From contig JAUPFV010000005.1 of assembly GCA_036936605.1 (NCBI GenBank), positions 158,535,195 to 158,599,194 on the forward strand: a stretch of DNA of 64,000 nt. The letters are read 5' to 3'. The DNA is from Limnanthes douglasii subsp. nivea. Its lineage: Eukaryota; Streptophyta; Magnoliopsida; Brassicales; Limnanthaceae. Shown here piece after piece: positions 10,644 through 18,421 of this stretch (position 1 is the first letter of the stretch; every line of letters starts with the position of its first letter). Both the position numbers and the translations under genes were made by a program. The notes below the pieces were generated by a model. It was given only the letters and a program-made list of their open reading frames with translations, did not search any database and had not been told where the DNA came from.

Positions 10644-11099
10644 TTATGGAGTCGGATAGTTCAGTCCATACTCGAACGAATATTCACCTTCATCAGTACT
10701 TCCTTCGGGAGTTGAATACGTTTCAACGGCGCTGGCAATTGCGTCATCCATTTCTTGCTCCCTTTGCCGCGTCGCATGTGACACCATCTCCTGCGTAACT
10801 GTACCTTGGGATCCCATGTTAAATAATTTTTGGACATGTAAACGGGTCTCGTAATCCTATGACTCAATCTGTATAGTCATTGGCTTAAGATAAGCTAGCC
10901 TCTCGAACACTTCTTCGCGTCCGCGTGGTCGGGGCATTAAGCATCCTGGACACGATGCCTCCCTACCGTGGTTGAAGAACATCCTGCACAAAACCGCATC
11001 GATGAAACCAGGAATCTCCTCTTGCATCGTACATCTGACGAAGTCAAATGCGACCAGGAGGCTTGCATCTTCGTTCACGTTCCAGTCTGAATCACCCAT
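10644..11099 (-). pseudogene. Small SANT/trihelix-like protein B (about 151 codons), one in-frame TAG
   Basis: Diverged member of the A-D family. It starts MGDSDWNVNEDASLL and has a VLCRMFFNHGRE helix and a basic REEVFERLAYLK helix aligned with the REQIKRRY region of A. A TAG at 10857-10859 interrupts the frame after MTIQIES. The same frame then stays open for 71 codons, with a plausible acidic tail, and ends in TAA at 10644-10646. The continuous frame on both sides makes one nonsense mutation the simplest reading. A TATA box (TATTTATAG on the plus strand, 11141-11149) lies about 45 nt upstream, and TIR-like module 2 lies upstream of that. Confidence 0.65.
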
Positions 11100-11214
11100 T
11101 GTTGTAACTTAAGATGTTTTGTTTCATAGTCAGATTATAGTATTTATAGACTCGAAGTCGGTGTGCCAATTCTTAAATAATTTGTGGGAAACGAGGTTTT
11201 TGTTCCCGCGTTAA

Positions 11215-11402
11215 TTAATTAGCGGGAAAGTCTGGGCGGGAAAGTTGTAAAGGGGGGTGTGTTTGGCGGTAATTTTTTCACGTGTTTGGTTATAGCGAGA
11301 CGTCTAATAATGGAAGTTACGCTATAATGAGAACCCTATTATTGCACTGCTGCATTTGTGTACTTTTTTAAATATTAGGTGTCGCACAATCATTCGTCAA
11401 CA
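11215..11402 (-). promoter_or_regulatory. TIR-like module 2 with G-box and E2F-like sites, upstream of gene B
   Basis: The module (11261-11402) is nearly identical to module 3 (12074-12217) in the same orientation. It contains CACGTG (11279-11284), TTATAGCGAGAC and CGCTATAATGAG. Two exact GCGGGAAA sites (11222-11229 and 11236-11243), the reverse complement of the plant E2F consensus TTTCCCGC, lie between the module and gene B. Confidence 0.55.
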
Positions 11403-11613
11403 ATGTGATTGAATTAATGTAAACCTTGGGTTGTTTTAAGAATGATACATTGGATACATTGGATACATAAAAATGGGCACAAAATAAAATGGGCAGTCAA
11501 ATAAGAAACAGTAGTACATGGTAAATGTAAAATACAAAAATTTCAAACATTAACTTAAACAAACAGTACGGAAACTCCAAGATGCAAACAATTAAAAACA
11601 TAAGTAATGCCCA
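11403..11613. other. Spacer downstream of gene C
   Basis: AT-rich sequence with a duplicated TTGGATACA near 11450; presumably 3' UTR of gene C. No gene seen. Confidence 0.4.
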
Positions 11614-11988
11614 TTAGTCGAAGTCGTATCGAAAGTTATCATCAGAGTCAGTCCCCTCTTCCCTTTCAGTAATCCTATTCTGAAGATACAGTACCATGTC
11701 CCTAGTGATGTAGTCTACCACCGTCATGTTCCATACGGCGGCCGCTTCTTGCTTAATTTTAAATGGTAGAAACAACAAACGATCCATTGGTTTGCAATAA
11801 ATGTACCTTTGTTTGATTTGTTCACGGTTACGCACAACAAAACCTTTCGTTCCTAAGGGGCCGTAGTTATAGTACATCTTACACAAGACTAGCTCGAAAA
11901 ACGCATCACTACTATCTTCACCCAACTCACGCAGGACAAGTTTCACTGCCTCGAACAAATGGTAGTTTTCATGCGGGGTAAACTCCAT
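11614..11988 (-). CDS. Small SANT/trihelix-like protein C (124 aa)
   Basis: The best-preserved member of the family, intact from ATG to TAG. It starts MEFTPHENYHLFEAVK and has a LGEDSSDAFFE segment, a VLCKMYYNYG helix and a basic REQIKQRY helix, then a hydrophobic LLFLPFKIKQE stretch, DYITRDMVLYL, and an acidic tail ending FRYDFD. The family is not recognised by name; a SANT/Myb-like DNA-binding role is inferred from the acidic-aromatic start and the basic third helix. A TATA-like ACTTATAAG lies at 12027-12035, about 40 nt before the ATG, with module 3 about 100 nt upstream. Intact small genes beside a broken transposase may mean recent selection, or just small target size. Confidence 0.75.
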   Translation of the reverse strand: MEFTPHENYHLFEAVKLVLRELGEDSSDAFFELVLCKMYYNYGPLGTKGFVVRNREQIKQRYIYCKPMDRLLFLPFKIKQEAAAVWNMTVVDYITRDMVLYLQNRITEREEGTDSDDNFRYDFD

Positions 11989-12042
11989 TATTGCACTGTT
12001 TATGTTCGAGGAGTGCTAAGCATCCACTTATAAGCTCGTGGA

Positions 12043-12217
12043 TGTTTGGGCGGGAAGTGCATTTAACGCGAGTGTTTTTAGCGGCAATTTTTTCACGTGT
12101 CTCGTTATAGCGAGACGTCTAATAATGGAAGTTACGCTATAATGAGACCCCTATTATTGCACTGCTACATTTGTGTACTTTTTTAAATATTAGGTGTCGC
12201 ACAATCATTCGTCAACA
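12043..12217. promoter_or_regulatory. TIR-like module 3 between divergent genes C and D
   Basis: Near copy of module 2 in direct orientation (12074-12217 against 11261-11402). It carries CACGTG at 12095-12100, GTCTCGTTATAGCGAGAC (12099-12116) and CGCTATAATGAGACCCC. It lies between genes C (-) and D (+), so it could serve both. A GGGCGGGAA motif near 12050 is one base off the E2F consensus. Its promoter role is inferred from position. Confidence 0.6.
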
Positions 12218-12326
12218 TGGATTACGCTATCCTTATCTTACAAGTGTTTATAATTGATACAAAAAGTGGTACAAAAAGACGTTTTATAGGCAGTAACAAT
12301 TATAGCAAATATATCAATTGCAAAAA

Positions 12327-12690
12327 ATGTGCCCATGGACTGAGTTGGAAGATCAATATCTGATGATGGCATCAGCTAAAGTTGGTAACCTTAACATGAT
12401 AAAGGGGGGGTAATAAGTACTGGTGGGAATTGCTATGCAAGATGTACTTCCTATATGGAAGGGATGGTGTTCAACCGCCAAGAATTTCTAGGCGTGTCGA
12501 TGAGGTGAAAGCTAGGTGGTCTAGCTTAGTCACATTCCGTCAACATCCAGTTTCTAGCCTCACCGAATTGGAACGTCGTGTTGCGTGTAACCGGTTCAAC
12601 TGTCAAGCCACAGATTTTTTAACAGAGGACCAACTGGATTCGGTCCGCGCTGTCATTATTGACATCCGCCTAGACGAAATGCGTGACTAA
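12327..12690 (+). pseudogene. Small SANT/trihelix-like protein D, frameshifted
   Basis: Fourth family member. The start at 12327 gives MCPWTELEDQYLMMA, a typical SANT-like W-x3-ED opening. The frame shifts at a G-run near 12402-12412. It then continues as WWELLCKMYFLYGRDG (from about 12423) and a basic EVKARWSSL helix aligned with REQIKRRY of A, and ends at TAA 12688-12690. This is the member that most resembles Myb/SANT-like accessory proteins of plant DNA transposons, because of its W residues. One frameshift is seen and no other lesion. Confidence 0.65.
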
Positions 12691-13069
12691 CAAGAATGCG
12701 AAAGATCTATGGAGTTTATGTTTTACAATATGTTTACGTTATCTTTGATATTTTCGTTTGAGTTTATGTTTAAGTGTCTGATTCGGTTTATGTTTGAGTT
12801 TGTGTTGTTGTTCGTGTTTACAAAAACGTTCGGGTTTATGTTTCAGTTTATGTTGCATTTGTTTTGCATTCTGATACCTACCCCTAAACTTGGAGTTTTA
12901 AAGTTGGAGTTTGAACAAACATTCGAAAGTTATATCACTAAAATGTAACAAAATAACATAACACATAATTAAACAACGACCCAATACCACATCACAAAAA
13001 ATAAACCGGTCAAAAGTAAACAACACATAAAAAGTCTTAAACTGTCAACACAAAAGACATAAATGATAA
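12691..13069. other. Spacer between convergent genes D and PMD
   Basis: Contains repeated GTTTATGTTT-type runs (12710-12860) that open a hydrophobic chance frame, then AT-rich sequence. No supported gene; probably the 3' UTRs of both neighbours. Confidence 0.5.
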
Positions 13070-15629
13070 TCAATCTCTGTACTCGTGAGCTATACGGTAT
13101 ATCTCTTCCAAAGGCTCCCGAAGGTCCTCCAAACTAATGCCGGGGTGGCTACGGTCGTACTCATCTATATCCACTATGCGCGAAGTCAGCTCGTGCAGTG
13201 TGGTCGCATGTGTGTGTGGTGAAGGGTTCACCCATATCTCCGCATCATCTCGGTGAGCCTCTGGATCAGATATGATGTACCACAAGTTCTTCGTAACCCA
13301 TGAAGAGTACATCAAAGTGGTACCATCCTCCTGACCAGGAATAAACTTCGCACCCTTCAGACTCGGGTGAATACAGTGTGACTCCCAGTTCTCCCAACTG
13401 AATGCATCCCAGAGGTAGAGGGTGTTCGCACGATGAACCCTACTAGAACCGGTAAGAACAGGACGCAATGGACCAGGAACCTGTATTTAAAAAAAAAATT
13501 CTAAACTATGTAGCACACATGCGCAATACAAACAATATTAATATTTCGAGTTACAAAATATTACCTGCTGGATGTGACCCAATTGTCTAGCCACCCGTAG
13601 CGGATAGTACGCCTCGACAATGTCCGACGCCTTCAGCGTCGCATCTATCCAAGCTATATCAGCGTGACCTCGAGCATCCCGCATGGCCACATACGGCATG
13701 AATGATACCTATAAAATATTAACAAACCATTTATCATTAGCAACTTATATTATATATACAATAATTGAAATGAAACTGATTATAACTTACATCGTGCTCG
13801 GTGAAGCTAGCTAGACAAACTCTAACACCGTCTCGAGACTCCTGGCTTTGTCGAAACTTCGGAGATGCATGCAGGCACAAAGTAGGATGTGCGATACTAT
13901 ACCTCGGGTACTGATGAACTGAAAATGACCGGAAATGGTCGTAAATCCACGTCTCTAACAAGGCCAAAAAACCAGATATACCCGAAGTAACGTGTAGGTA
14001 ACCTCTGCCTAGCTGGTAGTAGAGTTGCGCGAGTATCATCTGTTCCCAGTTATACCTCGCCGAGCTACTATAATCGTCAATGAACTGTAAGTAGTCGAGG
14101 CTAATGTTGTTGCTCGACTTGTTGGCCAAAATGGTACAGCCAAAGAAGTGCAACAAGTAGCCCCTGGTAGCTCAGCGGCCATCCGCATCAGTGATGTCAT
14201 CGTCGTAATACTGATCGGTGCAGAATCTCCTCTTCAGCCATGCAAGGCGAACATGCCTCTTACCGCCGCCTTTGTTCTCCTTTATCTCCGCCTCAAGCTC
14301 CCTAGCGCTGCACCCAAGTAAGTGAGCGTATGCCGCAGTACGCTCATCAGCAGTAGGGTACTCATATATCTCACAGTTGACACCCACAACTGAGAGCCCC
14401 GTGATCATATGGACATCATCCAGGGTGACGGTCATCTCCCCGAAAGAGAAATAGAAAGTGTTCGTCTCAGGATGCCATCTCTCCAAAAATGCCTCAATCA
14501 AGTGGACATTAGTAGACCACTTACCCAAGGCCTCAACCAAGGGCCAGAAACACGTGCTCTTAACTTGCGCAAGTACCCGTGTCTGGCGGACTTTCAAGTC
14601 CCAGGAACTATGAGTATGGTACATCGCATAACAGCGCAACTGTTGCCGGGCCTGCATGCATAAAAAACATACAATATATATAAACATATATGCAATCTAA
14701 AATTTAAGATAATACAATAACCAACATGTTCAATATATATGCAGTATAACAACTAAGATAAACCAATAACCAATAACCAACAAATACAATGCAGTAGTGA
14801 GTGTTAAAAATTAAAACCTAAATTCATTCTAACATATAAATTCATTCTAACCTAAACTAATAAAATTTATAACACAAACCAATACCAAATCCAATGCAGT
14901 AACATATAAATTCATTCTAACCTAAACTAATAAAATTTATAACACAAACCAATATCAAATCCAATGCAGTAACATATAAATTCATTCTAACCTAAACTAA
15001 TTAAATTTATAACACAAACCAATACTAAATCCAATGCAGTAACATATAAATTCATTCTAACCTAAACTAATTAAATTTATAACACAAACCAATACCAAAT
15101 CCAATGCAGTAACATATAAATTCATTCTAACCTAAACTAATTAAATTTATAACAAATTCAATTCAGTAGACAGTGTTAAAAATTAAAACCTAAATTCATT
15201 CTAACATATAAATTAATTCTAACCTAACCTAAACTAATAAAATTTATAACACAAACCAATAACAAATCCAATGTAGTAACATATAAATTCATTCTAACCT
15301 AAACTAATAAAATTTCTAACACAAACCAATAATAATAACTTTAAAAAGTAAATTAAAACTAAAAAACTTACATCGTCTTTGAAGATGCTATAAGCCTCGT
15401 GCTCTCTGTAGGCATGGAACGTCAAGTATAGGTCTACGACGTGAGAATTATATCTATGGAAGCGCTTGTCCGTAGATATGCGACGCTGGACTGGGCGGTC
15501 GGCGACCTGTAAGGTCCCTCTAACACGGACGCGGACGCTCCGAGACGTCTCAGCACGTGCCAGCTCCTCTGTCTCATGACCCGACTCATAGTCTGTATCG
15601 GTAACGAGAGGACGTGGGCGAGGAGGCAT
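13070..15629 (-). pseudogene. Plant mobile domain (PMD, aminotransferase-like) protein, one in-frame TGA
   Basis: Resembles the MAIN/MAIL-type plant mobile domain family, which is known both as host genes and as transposon cargo. Coding exons from splice sites and phase are 15629-15372, 14651-13791, 13708-13565 and 13480-13070. A leader intron (16123-15631) precedes the ATG, which follows a GTGCAG acceptor. The PMD core is in exon 2: WHPETNTFYFSFGEMTVTLDD, then MITGLSVVG, and a RGYLLHFFG segment. Exon 1 is Arg/Glu rich. TGA at 14172-14174 breaks exon 2; CGA to TGA is a likely origin. All other junctions keep frame. The gene points inward from the right TIR, which has a TATA box about 600 bp upstream. 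A DNA or chromatin role is inferred from the family. Confidence 0.85.
14831..15330. repeat. 70-bp tandem repeat array in PMD intron 1
   Basis: Units begin AACATATAAATTCATTC at 14831, 14901, 14971, 15041 and 15111, so the period is exactly 70 bp. Degenerate extra copies follow near 15190-15330. The units are AT-rich and non-coding. Confidence 0.9.
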
Positions 15630-15687
15630 ACTGCACAAGATAAAACCAAACAATTAGACGAATTCAAAGTGTAAAAAAATTGAAAAA

Positions 15688-15878
15688 TCGTGGATTTTGC
15701 GAAAATTCGCAATTTTGGTCGTGGATTTGGCAAATCCACGAAAAAAATTGCGAATTTTCGCCAAAATCCACGACCCGTGGATTCGTTATTTCCACGCAAG
15801 TTCGTGCGTGGAAATACCGGATGCACGCAATTTTGTACGTGCATCCGGTATTTCTACGCACGAACTTGCGTGGAAATA
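15688..15878. repeat. Double hairpin cluster in PMD leader intron
   Basis: Two adjacent imperfect palindromes. The first (15688-15772) has arms with CGTGGATTTTGCG and GCGAATTTTCGCC and an inner stem CGTGGATTT/AAATCCACG (15720-15740). The second (15789-15878) has arms of about 40 bp starting ATTTCCACGCAAG. It shares the CCACGCAAG and GATTTGGCAAA words with the hairpins in transposase intron 1. Confidence 0.85.
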
Positions 15879-16239
15879 CCAAACAATAGAAACATAAGCC
15901 CCGAACCTAAATGTGCCAAAATCGACCCCAAATCTCTAAACCAACACCCCTAAATGGTCCTAATCTCCTAACTAACAACATACATGCAGTTAAAATCCAA
16001 CAAAACAACCCCAATTACATAAAAATTTAATTTTTTGACCCGAATGTTAAACTCTAGATATCTCTTAAAAAAACGATGGAAAATGAAAAAAAAAAATTAC
16101 ATCATGAAGTATAGAATCCTTACCTTAACAGCTTGCTGGAGTTGGATTTCAAAAAAAATCGATTAAAAAACGTGGGTTTTTGGAGGTAGAGAGAGCTAGG
16201 GTTTTTTGAGGTAGAAAGAGTAACAAATTTTGAGTTTTG

Positions 16240-16337
16240 TTATTTATATGAATGGCATTTTTGTAATTATTGGGGGTCTCGTTATAGCCAAGCCGGGTTT
16301 CACTATAAAGAAAACGGGTCTCATTTTAGCATAGCCC
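16240..16337 (-). repeat. Right terminal inverted repeat of the composite MULE, with promoter
   Basis: Inverted partner of 5720-5820. It includes CACTATAAAGAAAACGGG and GGTCTCGTTATAGCC, plus a TATA box ATATAAATAA (minus strand, about 16243-16252) that would drive the PMD gene. The right target duplication ATATTTTAT follows at 16338-16346. Confidence 0.85.
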
Positions 16338-16390
16338 ATATTTTATTCACTTATATATTGTAAGTACTTTTTCAGTCTAAAAATGTGGGA
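16338..16390 (-). promoter_or_regulatory. snRNA-type promoter half of dispersed repeat copy 1
   Basis: Read on the minus strand: TCCCACAT (16390-16383), then about 25 bp, then TATATAAG (16357-16350). TCCCACAT plus TATA at this spacing resembles the USE/TATA pair of plant Pol III-type snRNA promoters. Its transcribed half is at 5658-5694, beyond the inserted MULE. Confidence 0.5.
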
Positions 16391-16428
16391 TAAATGATCA
16401 AGTTTACTCACCTTTAACATAAATACCC

Positions 16429-16860
16429 TTACCTTTTTTTTACCAATATAGTTATAAAAAGACGTGTAAATTGGTTGTGAAAAATCAACTTTTGTTTAGT
16501 TGCGAAAGTATGTGTAAATTTATTGTGAAAAAACAATTTTTGTTTAGTTGCAAAAATATGTGCAAATGTGTTGCGAAAATAAGAAGAAAATAGTTGCGGA
16601 AATATGAATTTGGTTTCTACATAAGTCTGATTGCGTGAAAAAACAAAATACAAACTTGTTTTGCCAAAGTAAGTGTTAATGGATGTGAAACAATATTATT
16701 TTTATGCATGTAAAAATATGTATGTTTTTGTGGTGAAATAACTTTGTTTTAAATTGAGTTGCAGAATTACCTGTAATTTGGTTACGAAAAGAACAATTAT
16801 TGTTGAGTTTCAAATTTAAGAACAATCTGGTTATGGCTTTGGTTTTAAAAAAAAAAATCT
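16429..16860. repeat. Degenerate short repeats, AT-rich
   Basis: Diverged repeats of a unit like GTTGCGAAAATATGTGTAAAT and TTGTGAAAAAACAATTTTTG. Minus-strand open frames here are low-complexity products of the repeat, not genes. Confidence 0.55.
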
Positions 16861-17385
16861 CCAAACATATTACTCATGGATTTCGTTTTGTTCGTCTTTA
16901 ATAAATAAAAATGTACGTGTTTTTTGAATTCTTTTAAGTAAGAGTTTGAAAAATAGAGAGTTTTAAAATTTAAAATAACAAATTTTGTTTTCAAGGGAGA
17001 ATTGTTTGAAGAATTAATGTTGCATGTGTTTTTTTTTAAATTTCAGAATCTACGTGGTTATCGGTAATTTAATTTTTACTCAGATGATTATCAGTAACTT
17101 ATCCTTTAATTTTTATCTCCTCGTTTAACTTTTTCTACAAATAAAAATTATTTATATTTAAATTACGTTTGTGTCACGCTTAAAAATATATATAAAAAAA
17201 CTAAATTAAAACACAAAATTAATATATTTGAGGATCCAAATGTTAAACAAAGTTTATTTACTTTTGAATTCCAATTTAAAATTTTAAAAAATAATTAATT
17301 TTTTTTAAATGGAAACTCGTAAGGGAATAAATATTTAGTCTTTGGTCGAGTTTTGAACAGATTCTCCTTGTATTTATGATCCATA
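16861..17385. other. AT-rich stretch, nothing recognised
   Basis: No open frame, structured repeat or RNA gene was recognised. Confidence 0.5.
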
Positions 17386-17661
17386 TGTAACAAGTCATAA
17401 GAAGAGTCATTTATGTAAATGGGACATTAGATCTAAGAAGGCCCAAAATGGTCACTATAAATAACACTTGTCATCCCACATGTGGTGGGGAATATATTCA
17501 TTACTATTCAAAAGCACTAATTACTCTCCTTACCTCTTTAGTCTATTTATTTTTACCTACTAAATATTAACTCTAGCGAACTAGTAACGTAGTTAGCAAG
17601 ATCGTTCTTAGTGATCCGTGCACTAACCAAAATTAGATTCATCAGTAGCGACCACAGTGGA
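17386..17661 (+). repeat. Probable LTR remnant with primer-binding-site-like sequence
   Basis: The stretch starts TGTAACAAGTC and ends ATTCATCA (TG..CA, 260 bp). It has a TATA-like CTATAAATAA near 17455 and is followed by GTAGCGACCACAGTGG (17646-17661). That resembles the PBS-like GGCAACCACAGTGGG beside the LTR of the Tat-type gypsy at 52163-52180. No partner LTR was found, so this may be a truncated 5' end. Confidence 0.4.
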
Positions 17662-18239
17662 AATTACTTTCTATGTTGACCCTGAAAGTAGTTGGTAAGT
17701 CTCTCGCCCCGATAAGAGAGATGGTAAGAGAAGGGTCAGGTAAACCCATCGATCTGACTCTTTCACAAGCTCGGTAAGAAACTTAGAAACAGTTGGGGAT
17801 GACGACATGGATTCCACCAGGCCTCATGAACCTCACCGAAGCTATAGTATCTTGATTCAATTTCAAGTGAGAGGACCATAAGCCTCATATTTATAGATTT
17901 TACAGCTTGAATCCTAAAGTTGTAAAGCCCAACATTTTTACTACATCGTGATCGGGACCGTAATCCAGTAAATTGATAAATCAATTGACATCTTAAATTA
18001 TCATTTCCGACTTAGATGTTGAGATTTGGGTCATCTTGAATGTTCGGAATAACCTATGAAGAAACATCTAACTGATTATGGGTCTAATTTCTTTTCTTAA
18101 GGTTCGTAAGCCCCGTCTGATATGGACAATCCCACACATGCAAATACATCATTCATGTAGGCTGAACTCGACATTGTGGGTGCTCTATTGAGTAATTAAG
18201 CGACACATTTAATGATATCCCCCCAAAGAGAATGGTTTC
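17662..18239. other. Probable retroelement leader, no gene
   Basis: Follows the PBS-like sequence; no long frame or domain was recognised. Probably untranslated retroelement sequence, but unassigned. Confidence 0.3.
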
Positions 18240-18328
18240 ATCTCCGTATATAAGTAAGAACAACTAGTATGATGCCTTTTGGAAGTGGACCAAAAGCAAA
18301 GCTGTGCGGGCCTTCGGGTGCCAAAGAC
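18240..18328 (+). repeat. Dispersed repeat with snRNA-type promoter, copy 2 (TATA and conserved block)
   Basis: GTATATAAGTAAG (18246-18258), then CCTTTTGG, then the 38-bp block starting ACCAAAAGCAAAGCTG (18289-18326). The block is identical to the copy at 23264-23301. A TCCCACA motif lies at about 18130, further away than in the other copies. The sequence diverges after the block, just before the copia gag. Confidence 0.6.
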
Positions 18329-18421
18329 TGGTTGTGTACTTGTTTTGTATCCAATATGGAGGTGAATACAAGCAGAATGGGGAAAATTAATGGTTCGAAT
18401 TATCATATATAGAAATCGAAG

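Larger units (their letters stand above)
5720..16337. mobile_element. Composite Mutator-like element (MULE), 10.6 kb, six genes
   Basis: The element starts GGGC and ends GCCC. It is flanked by a perfect 9-bp duplication ATATTTTAT (5711-5719 and 16338-16346), the size expected for Mutator-like transposition. The outer 44 bp are about 80% identical as inverted repeats, and weaker similarity continues to about 100 bp and includes a TATA box at each end. Inside, in order: a transposase gene (+), small gene A (+), B (-), C (-), D (+) and a plant-mobile-domain gene (-). It sits inside an older dispersed repeat. The transposase has several frame breaks and the PMD gene one stop, so this copy is probably not autonomous now. 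Confidence 0.92.

Noticed and set aside
12709..12948. 79-codon hydrophobic frame resembling a membrane protein
   Set aside because: Arises from repeated GTTTATGTTT-type sequence in a 3' UTR; no start context or family.
14790..15330. Possible CRISPR-like array because of regular repeats
   Set aside because: Tandem units with no spacers, in a plant intron.
16429..16864. Minus-strand frames of 62-74 codons
   Set aside because: Low-complexity products of degenerate AT-rich repeats.
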